Assembly (NCBI RefSeq): GCF_014204985.1
Contig: NZ_JACHMP010000001.1
Span: forward strand, 4,092,001-4,156,000
Origin: Streptosporangium becharense
GTDB taxonomy: Bacteria; Actinomycetota; Actinomycetes; Streptosporangiales; Streptosporangiaceae
Direction: 5' to 3'
Length of the DNA stretch: 64,000 nucleotides
Position 1 is the first letter of the stretch. Every line of letters starts with the position of its first letter. The notes under the pieces were generated by a model. That model was not told the origin of the DNA. It ran no database searches and saw only the letters and a program-made list of their open reading frames with translations. This document shows positions 1-8,443 of this stretch, in pieces. The translations under genes were made by a program, and so were the position numbers.

Positions 1-489
1 TCGATGGAGACGTATCTGACCGGGCAGCCGCCGACCGCGGAGCCCAAGCCGGGTGCGCCGGCCGTGACGGACGTGCCGACCACCGTCCTCGGGGTACGGG
101 GGAAGGACGGAAAGATGCTGGAGGTCCGTGCCCCGGCTCTGGACCAGGTCGCGGACTTCTACCCGAAGGAGCTCTCGGAGGCGAAGAAGCTGATGGACGG
201 CTTGGCGACCCGGGCCGCCACCGCGGGCACCGATTACGTCGCCACCCGCGTCCGCGTGGTCGCCGAAGGGGTCACCTCGGCGGAGGGCAAGCCGGCGCCG
301 TGGCCCGCAGGGGTCCCGGAGCCTTCGGGCACGGTGGAGCCGATCTGGCAGAAGGACGTCGAGGGGGCGGCGGTGAGTGCGATCACCAAGGCGGTGCCTG
401 CTGGACAGCAGTACGGCCGGTCACTCTTCAAGACCGGTTCGGGGGCACTTTTCGTGCTCTCCTGGCGGTACCTGTTGCCTGACGAATAG
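1..489 (+). CDS. Hypothetical protein, probably 5'-truncated by the window edge
   Basis: The frame is open at the left edge and ends with TAG at 487-489. An in-frame ATG at 4 would give 161 aa, but no upstream sequence is available to look for a ribosome-binding site. The first ~25 residues are rich in Pro, Ala and Thr like a linker, so this is probably the C-terminal part of a longer secreted or membrane-anchored protein. There are no cysteines, membrane segments or motifs I recognise. The codon third positions are G/C-rich, which supports real coding. Function unknown. Confidence 0.55.
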   Translation, partial: SMETYLTGQPPTAEPKPGAPAVTDVPTTVLGVRGKDGKMLEVRAPALDQVADFYPKELSEAKKLMDGLATRAATAGTDYVATRVRVVAEGVTSAEGKPAPWPAGVPEPSGTVEPIWQKDVEGAAVSAITKAVPAGQQYGRSLFKTGSGALFVLSWRYLLPDE

Positions 490-826
490 CAGGGGCTGAT
501 GGCGTGGGCTCGCGGCTGCCCCGTCAAGTCGTCGCCCGCCGACCGCACAGACCATGACGATCAGCAGGCCGAAACGGCCGACATGGAGCCTGGCCACGGA
601 ACACCTCGCCGCCTCGATGAAGCACGGCCTGCTCGCGCCGGCCGTGCAGTCCGGACTGAGGTGATGAGCCCGTACGGCGACGGCAGGCCGTGGCCAGGGG
701 TGCTTGATCCGGTCCCGGAACCTTTCCGGCGAGCCGGATGACAACAGGGCCGCAGCGTGTTGCGCGGAGCGCCGTACAGCACCACCGCCTTCACGGGCGA
801 TCCACCAGTCCGTATCCCCTATATCC
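490..826. other. Gene-poor gap
   Basis: I see no convincing gene here. The longest forward frame (499-741) has arginine/alanine-rich composition without a recognisable fold. A 36-codon frame beginning with ATG at 554 has very high G/C at third positions but no evident ribosome-binding site; it could be a remnant. No clear terminator follows the first gene. Confidence 0.4.
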
Positions 827-1405
827 TCACCATCCGTCCCATTCCCTGCATCCCCACCATGAGCCGGTGAGATGCCTGAGCCCGTACTCGTAATCCTCGG
901 CACGAAGCCGGCCGTCGGGCGTCCAGGCGAAGCATCGTGACGGAGCCAAGGGCCAGTCGCTCACATCGAGCTGCGCGGTGGGAGGAACACCCTCGTCCTC
1001 GCCCACGTAACGTCCGCAGACGTGATACGCACCCGTCCATCGGCAGCCGGGATCGGCGTGCCCGCCACCGCCGATGATCGATCTGGCGTACTGCTCCATG
1101 CTGGACTGCGAGAGCGTGAAGCGCACCCGGAAGGAGCCGTCCAGGTGGATGACGCCCCACACGGCGAGCACGATGAGGGGAGCAGGCAGCCAGCGCAGGA
1201 GCGGCTTCATCGACAGTCTCCGCCGGCCGTTCCAGAAGGCCGCACACAGTCGGATGATCCAGTAGAAGCTCAGCGGCACCCAGACGAAGAACCCGAAGAT
1301 CAGTCCCTCGAAGTACGGGAAGGGCACGCTGGACCACCACAGGCTGATGAACGCCGCGATCGTCACCGCGGTGAGGAAACGCCACCCGGGCGGGTTCTCG
1401 ATCAT
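827..1405 (-). CDS. Hypothetical membrane protein with Cys-containing C-terminal domain
   Basis: The protein has 192 aa from ATG at 1405, preceded by an AGGA box about 8 nt upstream. The frame stays open to 1636, but that extension is arginine-rich shadow sequence and was not used. It has three hydrophobic segments at roughly residues 10-30, 32-57 and 70-87. A hydrophilic ~100-residue C-terminal part follows with four cysteines (in PGC, HVC, SRC and WGC contexts) that could form disulfides outside the membrane. The layout resembles small uncharacterised actinobacterial membrane proteins. No function can be assigned. It is divergent from the HAD remnant that follows. Confidence 0.65.
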   Translation of the reverse strand: MIENPPGWRFLTAVTIAAFISLWWSSVPFPYFEGLIFGFFVWVPLSFYWIIRLCAAFWNGRRRLSMKPLLRWLPAPLIVLAVWGVIHLDGSFRVRFTLSQSSMEQYARSIIGGGGHADPGCRWTGAYHVCGRYVGEDEGVPPTAQLDVSDWPLAPSRCFAWTPDGRLRAEDYEYGLRHLTGSWWGCREWDGW

Positions 1406-1454
1406 GACGCCATCCTGATGTCGATCTTCACCGTGGTCACAGTCTGTCCGCAGG

Positions 1455-1690
1455 ATGGTGGCCGGGCAACGCCTCGCGCTCTTCGATCTGGACAACACGT
1501 TCGTGAACCTGGACGAGGCGTTTCGCGTCCGGGCCGTGGAGTTCGCCGAAGAGCACCGCCTCGGGCGTAGGGCGGCTGACCGGTTGCTCGCTCTCGACCA
1601 GGCCGGATGCCCACACCGGGAAGTGTTCTTCGGCAAAGTGCACGATCACTTCGCCCTCTCCAGGACGCGACCGGGTACGGGACGCTCAGC
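1455..1690 (+). pseudogene. Remnant of a HAD-superfamily hydrolase (N-terminus only)
   Basis: The frame from 1455 begins with a hydrophobic strand and the DxD motif of haloacid-dehalogenase-like phosphatases (FDLDNTFVNLDEAF, residues ~10-23), where the first Asp is the phosphoaspartate nucleophile. It is followed by cap-like helix sequence. After about 75 residues the HAD-like character is lost; the frame then runs through arginine-rich sequence to a stop at 1797-1799. HAD hydrolases are normally 200-250 aa, so motifs II-IV are missing. I read this as a decayed gene. The 3' boundary is approximate. Confidence 0.6.
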
Positions 1691-1901
1691 CTCGGACCTG
1701 ACCCGACATCATCGGATGACGCCCAGCCCGGAGCCGTGCGGGGTGCCGCGGCGGGCGATGACCGGAGTGATCTCACGTCTCCGCAGCCGGCGGCGGTGAC
1801 TGCGGCGGTCGTGATCGCGGATCGCTGCCGGTGGGACATTCGCGATCGAGTACAGCGACCTGGCCTGCGGTGTCAGGTGAGGCACCCGGCGTCCGTGGGC
1901 G

Positions 1902-2756
1902 TCAACGGTCTCCTCGGGACGGAGCGAAGTGCTCCTGTCCCAGGACGGCGAGCAGTCGCAGCTTCTCGTGGCCCTCGGTGCGCGGGGGAGCGGTGAGCAC
2001 GAGCAGGGCCTGGGACTGGTCCTCGGTGAACAGCACCTGGCAGTCCAGTTCGATCGGGCCGAGTTCGGGATGGATGAGCGTCTTGTGGTCCTCGAAGCGC
2101 TTGGCGACCTCGTGCCGGTCCCACAGCTCGGCGAACTCCGCGCTCGCCTTCTGCAGTGCCCGGACGAGTTCGCCGGCCCGGGACCGGGGGCCCATCGATC
2201 CGTAGGCGGCGCGCAGGTTCGCGACCTGCGCGCGGCTCTGCCTGTCGCGGTCGTCCTCGGGGTAGCGCAGCCGCTCGGAGAGGTCGGTGAACCAGCGGTA
2301 GATCTCGCTGCGGGCGAGGCCCGTGTAGCCGGACCTGTCACCGAACAGGGCGTCGGCCATCCGGTTCTGCACCAGCGTCTCGCCCAGGTTGGACAGGATG
2401 AGCGCCGGGGTGTCGTCGAGGCGGTCGAGCACCCGTAGCAGCGCGGGGGCGACGTGTGTCGCGGCCGTCGCCGGCGCCGGTGGGTTGTGCCCCGCCACCT
2501 GGAACAGGTAGTCGCGCTCGTCATCCGTCAGCCGCAGCGCGCGGGCGAGCGAGGTGAGCATCTGCTCGCTGGGCCGCGGGCCGCGCTGCTGCTCAAGCCG
2601 CGTGTAGTAGTCGGTCGACATCGCGGCGAGGGCCGCCACCTCCTCGCGTCGCAGGCCCGCGGCCCGGCGGCGCGCGCCGGAGGGGAGACCGACGTCCTCC
2701 GGACGCAGTGCTTCGCGGCGGCGGCGCAGGAAGTCGGCGAGTGTGCTGCGGTCCAT
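1902..2756 (-). CDS. XRE-family regulator with MmyB-like ligand domain
   Basis: The protein has 284 aa from ATG at 2756. Residues ~5-80 form a Cro/CI-type helix-turn-helix with the RREEVAALAAMSTDYYTRLE signature of this actinobacterial family. Residues ~105-265 match the MmyB-like (PAS-type) ligand-binding domain, including the LSNLGETLVQNRMADALFG strand-helix. It is predicted to be a cytoplasmic DNA-binding repressor that senses a small hydrophobic molecule. It is transcribed divergently from the short-chain reductase, with 111 bp between the starts. That is the usual arrangement for this regulator family and suggests it controls the reductase and itself. Confidence 0.9.
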   Translation of the reverse strand: MDRSTLADFLRRRREALRPEDVGLPSGARRRAAGLRREEVAALAAMSTDYYTRLEQQRGPRPSEQMLTSLARALRLTDDERDYLFQVAGHNPPAPATAATHVAPALLRVLDRLDDTPALILSNLGETLVQNRMADALFGDRSGYTGLARSEIYRWFTDLSERLRYPEDDRDRQSRAQVANLRAAYGSMGPRSRAGELVRALQKASAEFAELWDRHEVAKRFEDHKTLIHPELGPIELDCQVLFTEDQSQALLVLTAPPRTEGHEKLRLLAVLGQEHFAPSRGDR

Positions 2757-2867
2757 GGGTTCAGTATCCGCCCCGTGCACGAGGGCCGGCGGGCACGAAC
2801 CAGGGATCGCCGATCCCCCGATGAGCGCTCTCTGCACCCGCTGCGCTCCGTCGGTCAGGCTGGAAGC

Positions 2868-3632
2868 ATGCGAATCTCAGGCAACACCGTCTTCATCCCG
2901 GGCTCCACGAGCGGCATCGGCCTGGCCCTCGCGATCGAACTGCGAGCCAGGGGGAACACGGTCATCGTCGGCGGCCGGCGCGCCGAACTGCTCGAACGGA
3001 TCGCCGCGGAGCACCCCGGCATCGACACCGTGCGGATCGACACGGCCGATCCCGCGAGCATCGACTCCGCCGCGAAGGAGGTGCTGGCCAAGCACCCGGA
3101 TCTCAACGTCCTGGTCACGATGGCCGGCATCATGCGCGTCGAGGACTGGCACGAGCCCGAATCGTTCCTCGCCTCGGCCGAGGCGGTGGTGACGACCAAC
3201 GTGCTCGGCCCGATCCGCCTCATCGCCGCGTTCGTCCGGCACCTGCAGGCGCAGCCGGACGCCACCATCGTCACCGTCTCCTCGGGCCTGGCGTTCGCAC
3301 CGCTCAAGGCCACCCCGAGCTACAACGCCTCCAAGGCCGCGATCCACATGCTCAGCGAGTCGATCCGGCTGCAACTGGCCGACACGACCGTGAAGGTGGT
3401 GGAACTCGAGCCGCCGTCCGTTCGCACCTCACTGTTGCCCGGCCAGGAGGACAGCGAGTTCGCGATGCCGCTGGAGGAGTTCGTGACGGAGGTCGTCGCG
3501 CTGATCGAGGCGCAGCCCGACGCCAGGGAGATCCAGGTCGAGCGCGTGAAGTTCCTGCGCTACGGCGAGGCTCGCGGTGACTACGACCAGGTCGTCGAGA
3601 CGCTCAACGCGTCCGACCCGCACGGCAGATAG
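2868..3632 (+). CDS. Short-chain dehydrogenase/reductase (DltE-like)
   Basis: The protein has 254 aa from ATG at 2868. The Rossmann nucleotide-binding loop reads PGSTSGIG (residues ~10-17; the usual Thr is replaced by Pro). The catalytic Ser lies in TVSSGLAF and the catalytic Tyr-Lys pair in the YNASK motif. The NNAG motif is altered to TMAG. It belongs to the DltE-like oxidoreductases, which are probably NAD(P)-dependent and cytoplasmic; the substrate is unknown. It is divergent from the XRE/MmyB regulator, which probably controls it. Confidence 0.9.
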   Translation: MRISGNTVFIPGSTSGIGLALAIELRARGNTVIVGGRRAELLERIAAEHPGIDTVRIDTADPASIDSAAKEVLAKHPDLNVLVTMAGIMRVEDWHEPESFLASAEAVVTTNVLGPIRLIAAFVRHLQAQPDATIVTVSSGLAFAPLKATPSYNASKAAIHMLSESIRLQLADTTVKVVELEPPSVRTSLLPGQEDSEFAMPLEEFVTEVVALIEAQPDAREIQVERVKFLRYGEARGDYDQVVETLNASDPHGR

Positions 3633-3885
3633 CCGGACTCCCCGCCGGGCGGCCGAGCGCCGGAGGTCTCGCGACTCGCCGGTGGCCGGAAAAGATCATC
3701 TCCTTGGGCGTCAGGGGGAGATGCGCGGGTGCACGAATCGCGGTCCGGTTGATAGCCCGGACGCTGTCACCACGTGGCAGCCTGTATCCGCCCTCTCCAG
3801 GGATGTCCGGTGTGCCGGAATCCGGCCTCGTCAGGCCGGTGGTCGGCATGACCTGGAGAGATTCGCGACCACCTCAGTGAGGTCG

Positions 3886-4089
3886 ATGGCCTGCTTCGAT
3901 GCTCCGTTCTGGGGTGGAGTCCTTGGGATCATCGAGGCAGGTGAGATCCACGCGACGCGGTACGCATTCGGTGGCGAGCCCACCGACGCCGAGCTGTGTC
4001 AGTTTCCGCTGCGTCGCGGAACGACCCTGCTGGAACGCGCGCATGCCAATCCCGCCGTCCCCAGGTCTACCGCGCGTGCGGGTTCCTAG
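3886..4089 (+). pseudogene. Degenerate YjdF-family (DUF2992) fragment
   Basis: From ATG at 3886 the frame encodes 67 aa. The first ~45 resemble the N-terminus of YjdF/DUF2992 proteins: an aromatic DAPFWGGVLG strand, then the FGGEPTDAELCQF segment matching the family pattern FGxEPxDxEhxxF. Family members are ~130-150 aa and continue with a basic, possibly RNA-binding C-terminus, which is missing here. The frame ends in unrelated residues 3' to 3' against the Nudix gene. The 253 bp upstream hold no intact gene. It is best read as a truncated remnant; a short functional protein cannot be excluded. Confidence 0.5.
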
Positions 4090-4598
4090 CTGAAGGGGTC
4101 CGGGTGGTGCCAGGGGAAGATGACGGGTTCGCTGGGGATGTCGTCGTCGAGCAGGCGCTCCAGCAGCCCGGTCAGGCCGAGCGGGATGATCCGCTCATCG
4201 GTGCTCCGGAGTTCGGGCAGAGACCACCAGTGGAAACGGTCGATCAGCGACCGTTCGAGATCCTCCATGCCGGAGACGTCGACCTTCAGCTCCCCGCCGC
4301 GGAGAAAGAAGAAGGAGTCGACGGAGAGGAACCACTGGCCGTCGGCCCGACGCCAGTGGCCCGAACTGGTGGCGACGACGTGTCCGAGCTCCTCGGGCGG
4401 AATCGAGTGGCCGGTCTCCTCGCGGAGCTCACGAGCCGCGGCGTGTTTCAGGAGCTCGCCGTCGTTGACGCCGCCCCCCGGAGTGAACCAGGCGTGGTCG
4501 GAGTTCTTCATCAACCCCAGCCCGCGGTAGAGCAGGAGCCGGTCCTGATCGTCGACCAGCAGAATCCGCGCGGACGGCCGGGTGATCACTTCGGGCAT
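4086..4598 (-). CDS. Nudix hydrolase
   Basis: The protein has 170 aa from ATG at 4598; an in-frame ATG at 4610 would add four residues, and neither has a good ribosome-binding site. The frame continues open to 4961, but that part is repeat-derived. The Nudix box (GX5EX7REXXEEXGX) is intact: GGGVNDGE followed by AARELREETGH at residues ~45-66, providing the metal-binding glutamates. It is predicted to hydrolyse a nucleoside diphosphate linked to another moiety (NTP, sugar nucleotide or similar); the substrate is not predictable. Its 3' end overlaps the end of the YjdF-like remnant by 4 bp. Confidence 0.85.
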   Translation of the reverse strand: MPEVITRPSARILLVDDQDRLLLYRGLGLMKNSDHAWFTPGGGVNDGELLKHAAARELREETGHSIPPEELGHVVATSSGHWRRADGQWFLSVDSFFFLRGGELKVDVSGMEDLERSLIDRFHWWSLPELRSTDERIIPLGLTGLLERLLDDDIPSEPVIFPWHHPDPFS

Positions 4599-4666
4599 GC
4601 CAATGATCATAGAAGTCGTCGTGGTGGGCCGATACGTGACGGCGAGGCCGTCCGCGGACCTCATCC

Positions 4667-4738
4667 TGCGAGCGGTCTCACCCTGACCCCTGTGAGTGGC
4701 CTCGCCCTGAACCCTGTGAGTGGCCTCACCCTGAGAAC
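4667..4738. repeat. 24-bp tandem repeat, three copies
   Basis: Three near-identical ~24-bp units of the type tgtgagtggcctcaccctga plus four bases lie head-to-tail at 4667-4690, 4691-4714 and 4715-4738. They lie just 5' of the Nudix gene and extend its frame artefactually upstream. Confidence 0.8.
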
Positions 4739-5393
4739 CGTGGGAGCAGGGTGGCGAGAAGGTGGAACAAGAGCATGCCGACGGGGATGACGCGCCACGG
4801 CCAGGACAGGTGCGTGGCGGTGACCAGGGCGGCGAGGGGGTAAGCGATTGTCCGTCGAAAGGCTGCTCGCCTTCACCGAGATCATCTACGGATGATGTCA
4901 TATGCCTTTTTGTTGGCCTATGGGGAGTGCGTGGCTGGCGAATCACCGCTGATTTCCCCACGGCGGGTATGAGTTTCGATCCGGTGCCTGCTCCGCGACG
5001 GAAAACGGGTCCCGGCCCTTTTCCGCCCGCCCTTCCGGTCTCTTTCCCGCCCGCCCGTCGGGCCGTTCTCTCGCCTGCCCGCCTGCCCGCCTGCCCGCCT
5101 GCCCGCCGGATCGCACGGCCGGACGCCGTCGCGACTACCGGTCATCCGAGGACGGGCGGCCGGCACCATCACCACCTGCTCCGCATGATCCATGATCTCC
5201 TCCTGTCGTGCTCGGAGTATCCCGGCGGAAGATCGCCAAGATTCCGATGAGAGACCGCTTCCGGCCATATACACGGTGAAAAGGCGACGGATGGGGTTAC
5301 GGAAAGACGGAGGCGTTTTGACCCAAGTCTCCTTGTCCCCGCTCGCCGACGGGCGTGGAGTTGTCGGCAGAAGGCGAGGAACGGGAGGGTCTC
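4739..5393. other. Gene-poor region with membrane-protein remnant and 8-bp repeats
   Basis: No intact gene is visible. On the minus strand (about 4870 to 4735) a stop-bounded ~45-codon frame encodes two hydrophobic stretches (IAYPLAALVTATHLSWPW and VGMLLFHLLATLLP) that look like a piece of a transmembrane protein, but there is no plausible start upstream. At 5073-5104 the 8-mer gcctgccc is repeated four times. The last ~120 bp lead into the small barrel protein at 5394. Confidence 0.5.
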
Positions 5394-5690
5394 ATGAGCT
5401 TCATACAGGTCATCGAGTTCGAGAGCACCCGTGAAGAGGACATCCGCCGACTGATGGACGAGTGGCGCGATACCACCGCGGACGAGCGCACGGCCACGCG
5501 TACCACTCTCACCCGTGACCGCGCACGTCCCGAGCACTATGTGGCGATCGTCCGCTTCCCCTCCTACGAGGAGGCCATGCGAAACAGCAAGCTGCCGCAG
5601 ACCGACAAGCTGGCCCGGCGCATGCGGGAGATCTGCGACGGCCCGCTCCGGTTCATGGACCTCGACGTGGTCCGGGACGAGGACCTTTGA
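5394..5690 (+). CDS. Small dimeric alpha/beta-barrel (ABM-like) protein
   Basis: The protein has 98 aa from ATG at 5394, preceded by GGGAGG. A longer in-frame start at 5355 lacks a ribosome-binding site. The sequence opens with SFIQVIEFES and contains HYVAIVRFPSYEEAM, the strand-helix pattern of ferredoxin-like dimeric barrels related to antibiotic-biosynthesis monooxygenase domains. Close relatives are common as hypothetical proteins in actinobacteria. No catalytic assignment can be made. The next gene starts 58 bp downstream. Confidence 0.75.
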   Translation: MSFIQVIEFESTREEDIRRLMDEWRDTTADERTATRTTLTRDRARPEHYVAIVRFPSYEEAMRNSKLPQTDKLARRMREICDGPLRFMDLDVVRDEDL

Positions 5691-5748
5691 CGGTCCGGGC
5701 ACCGGGACCTCTCTTCGTCACCGGCATGTGGGCGGAGCGGGAGTGCGG

Positions 5749-7599
5749 ATGCGGGTGACGAGGGCACGGCGTCGGCAGGGGCGGGGAACGCGCGGTGCAC
5801 TGACGGTTCTGACCCCGGTGGTGCTGGTCACAGGGCTCATGGCCGTCGCCTCCTGCGGGGTGACGGGCTCTTGTGCGGTGACGGGCTCCTGTGGGGCTGC
5901 CGGCTCCGGCGCGGTGGGTCCCGGGGACGGCACGTCAGGTGCGGGTCGGTCGTCGTCCGTGCCGATCCACTCGCCATCCGTCCGGGTCTGGTCGTCGTCC
6001 GTACCAGGCCAGTCGTCGTCCGTCCCGGTCTGGTCGTCGTTCGTCCCGGTCCGGCCGTCACCCGTCCCGACCCCGTCGTCACCCGGTCCGGTCCCGCTCG
6101 CCCCGGCTCCGCCCGCGCAGGCGCCGCCCTCGCTCACCCGGGCAGCCGTCGACAACGCCGTGGCCAGGCTCGACGGTCTCGTACGGGCCACCATGGCGAG
6201 GACGGGCATCCCCGGCATGGCGGTCGCCGTCGTCCACGGGGACCGGAACGTCTACCTCAAGGGCTTCGGCGTCCGGCGCGTGGGCACGCCCGGCACGGTC
6301 GGCCCGGACACGGTCTTCCAGCTCGCCTCCCTCTCCAAACCACTGGCCTCCACCGTGGTCGCCGGAGTCGTCGGAGGGAAGGCCGGGCGGAAGGCGGTCT
6401 CGTGGGACGACCCGGTGGCCGGGCACGACCCGGGATTCGCGCTCAAGAATCCCTGGGTGACCCGGCACGTCACCATCGCCGACCTGTTCTCCCACCGTAG
6501 CGGCCTGCCCGACCACGCCGGGGACCTGCTGGAGGACCTTGGTTACGGCCGCCGGTACATCCTCGACCATCTTCGTGCGGAACCCCTGGCACCCTTCCGC
6601 GCTCACTACGCGTACACCAATTTCGGCTTCACCGAGGCGGCGGTGGCGGTGGCGAAGGCGAGGGGGACGACCTGGGCGGCCCTGTCGTCGGAGACGCTGT
6701 ACCGGCCGCTGGGCATGACGTCGACCAGTTCGCGCTTCGCCGACTACGCCGAGGCCGCAGAACGGGCGTTCACCCATGTCAGAGTGGGCGGCCGATGGGA
6801 GCCCAGGTACGTGCGCGACCCGCAGGCGCAGTCACCGGCGGGCGGGGCGAGCTCCACGGCCCGGGACATGACCCGGTGGATGCGCCTGCAGATGGACGAG
6901 GGCAGGTTCGGCGGCAGGCAGGTCGTCGACGCCGCGGCGCTGCAACGGACCCACGTACCGCACATCGTCTCCAGCCCGCCCCGGGCGCCGGGCGGCGTGC
7001 CGGGCTTCTACGGACTCGGCTGGAACGTCGACTACGACGACCGGGGCCGGCTCCGGCTCAATCACTCGGGTGCCTTCGACCTCGGGGCCGCGACCACCGT
7101 GACGCTCCTGCCGACCGAGGACCTGGGCGTCGTCGTCCTCACCAACGCCGCTCCGGTAGGCGCCGCCGAGGCGGTGGCCGCGTCCTTCTTCGACGTCGCG
7201 GAGCACGGTGAGGTCACCGTCGACTGGCTCGGCCTGTTCGGCGGGATCTTCGCCGAGGAGGAGAAGGCGGACAGGTCGAAGACCGACTACACCAGGCCAC
7301 CGGCGGACGCGGCTCCGCCCAGGTCCGGCACCGCGTACACCGGCACGTACGCCAACGACTACTACGGGCCGCTCACGGTCGACGTCGCGAACGGCACCCT
7401 GGTGATGCGGCTCGGTCCGCGAGGCGACCGGTTCCCGCTGCGGCACTACGACGGTGACACCTTCGGTTACCGGACCTCGGGTGAGAACGCCGTCGGCCTG
7501 TCCGGCGTGACGTTCACCGTCGGCGCCGGGGGCACCGCCACCCGGGTCAGACTGGAAGCCCTCGACCGGACCGGCCTGGGGGTCTTCACCCGCCGCTGA
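5749..7599 (+). CDS. Secreted serine hydrolase (class C beta-lactamase/PBP-like lipoprotein)
   Basis: The protein has 616 aa from ATG at 5749 (GTG at 5743 is possible); a GGGAG box lies at 5739-5743. A basic N-terminus and hydrophobic stretch (LTVLTPVVLVTGLMAVASC) end in a lipobox-like Cys, so it is probably a lipoprotein. Residues 68-116 are seven copies of a 7-residue Ser/Val/Pro repeat. The serine-hydrolase domain follows: SLSK (nucleophile Ser194, Lys197), YTN near 289, and a C-terminal HSG triad around 439. A further ~130 residues form a beta-rich C-terminal domain typical of the Pab87/EstB-like group. It may act on peptidoglycan peptides, D-amino-acid peptides or esters outside the membrane. 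Confidence 0.85.
   Translation: MRVTRARRRQGRGTRGALTVLTPVVLVTGLMAVASCGVTGSCAVTGSCGAAGSGAVGPGDGTSGAGRSSSVPIHSPSVRVWSSSVPGQSSSVPVWSSFVPVRPSPVPTPSSPGPVPLAPAPPAQAPPSLTRAAVDNAVARLDGLVRATMARTGIPGMAVAVVHGDRNVYLKGFGVRRVGTPGTVGPDTVFQLASLSKPLASTVVAGVVGGKAGRKAVSWDDPVAGHDPGFALKNPWVTRHVTIADLFSHRSGLPDHAGDLLEDLGYGRRYILDHLRAEPLAPFRAHYAYTNFGFTEAAVAVAKARGTTWAALSSETLYRPLGMTSTSSRFADYAEAAERAFTHVRVGGRWEPRYVRDPQAQSPAGGASSTARDMTRWMRLQMDEGRFGGRQVVDAAALQRTHVPHIVSSPPRAPGGVPGFYGLGWNVDYDDRGRLRLNHSGAFDLGAATTVTLLPTEDLGVVVLTNAAPVGAAEAVAASFFDVAEHGEVTVDWLGLFGGIFAEEEKADRSKTDYTRPPADAAPPRSGTAYTGTYANDYYGPLTVDVANGTLVMRLGPRGDRFPLRHYDGDTFGYRTSGENAVGLSGVTFTVGAGGTATRVRLEALDRTGLGVFTRR
5950..6096 (+). repeat. 21-bp in-frame repeat (7-residue SSSVPxx units)
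   Basis: Seven consecutive 21-nt units encode variants of SSSVPVW between the lipid anchor and the catalytic domain. The units differ at synonymous and non-synonymous sites, consistent with an old tandem expansion acting as a flexible cell-wall spacer. Confidence 0.85.
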
Positions 7600-7757
7600 C
7601 GCTCTCGACCGGACCGGCGCCGGGTCCCCGAGAGCCCGGAGAGCCCGGAGAGGAGGACAGGGGACGCGGAGGACGTGGGAAACCCGCCGGACCACGGCGA
7701 TCTCCCTGGGGAGGGGCTTGTCAGGGCCGAGGGGAGGGGCTTGTCAGGGCCGAGGGG
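7600..7757. repeat. Intergenic gap with 23-bp direct repeat
   Basis: A 23-bp unit beginning gaggggcttgtcagggcc occurs at 7711-7733 and 7734-7756, with the start of a third copy after that. It lies between convergent genes and reaches into the last codons of the minus-strand gene ending at 7744. Confidence 0.75.
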
Positions 7758-8049
7758 AGGTCTTGCTCCAGCCTTTGCTCCAGCCTCGGCCTGTTCCGCC
7801 GCCGGCCGCGGCCCGGCATCTGGGACACACCCGCCGCACTTCCTCGGCCGCCCCGCCCGACTCCGGGAACGTGTCCGGCCACGACACGTGGTGGAACCGG
7901 CGCAACCGGGACCGGCTCAGTGCCAGGCCGCAGAGCGTCTGGTTCGTTCCCGGCCACCAGGCGTGCACCTCACCCGCCGGCATCCGGACCCCGTCCTCGT
8001 CCAGTCGTTCACTCGAAGCCGCGACCGAGGGCTCACCGCGTCCCGCCAT
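7744..8049 (-). CDS. Conserved small cysteine-containing hypothetical protein
   Basis: The protein has 101 aa from ATG at 8049, preceded by GGAGAG at a good distance. A longer frame to 8100 has no ribosome-binding site. The body contains the block HAWWPGTNQTLCGLALSRSR and later RRVCPRCRAA. The pattern of Trp/Pro/Gly, a single Cys and then a CxxC pair resembles small uncharacterised zinc-ribbon-like proteins I have seen in streptomycetes and relatives. The function is unknown. The last ~15 residues (WSKGWSKTSPRP) are encoded by the local tandem repeat, so the C-terminus is probably recent and variable. Confidence 0.6.
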   Translation of the reverse strand: MAGRGEPSVAASSERLDEDGVRMPAGEVHAWWPGTNQTLCGLALSRSRLRRFHHVSWPDTFPESGGAAEEVRRVCPRCRAAAGGGTGRGWSKGWSKTSPRP

Positions 8050-8443
8050 CGCCGCTCTCCTCTCCGCACCGCGCCTCCCCCGTACGAGGCACACCGTCAC
8101 CGGCCTCCCTGCCCATACGGTGCGTCTCCATGTCGAACGGCCCGCGTAGAACGACCTGCGTAGAACGGTTCATATAGAACGGCCCATGTCGAACGGTCCG
8201 CGCAGAAAAGTCCGCACTGTGCGTCTGCGCGCCGGCCGCCACCCGCCCGTGCACGCATGCCTCCCCGCCTGCCCCCGCCTCCCTGCGTACCCGCGTACCT
8301 GCCTCCCTGCGTACCCGCGTACCCGCGTACCCGCGTACCCGCGTACGGGCCGACGTTTCCTCCGGCGACTGGGGGTTTTCCACCGGGAACACGGAGGGAT
8401 CTCGCAATGGTCCCGGTCCGGACGGCGTGACTAGCTTCGATGG
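8050..8443. other. Gene-free gap with 8-bp tandem repeat
   Basis: No gene is supported. At 8285-8348 the 8-mer gcgtaccc is repeated eight times, with two degenerate units in the middle. Several short cgtagaacggt-like motifs occur at 8145-8200 (…gtagaacgac, gtagaacggt, atagaacggc, cgaacggtcc). They form an irregular direct-repeat cluster upstream of the serine hydrolase. Confidence 0.6.
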
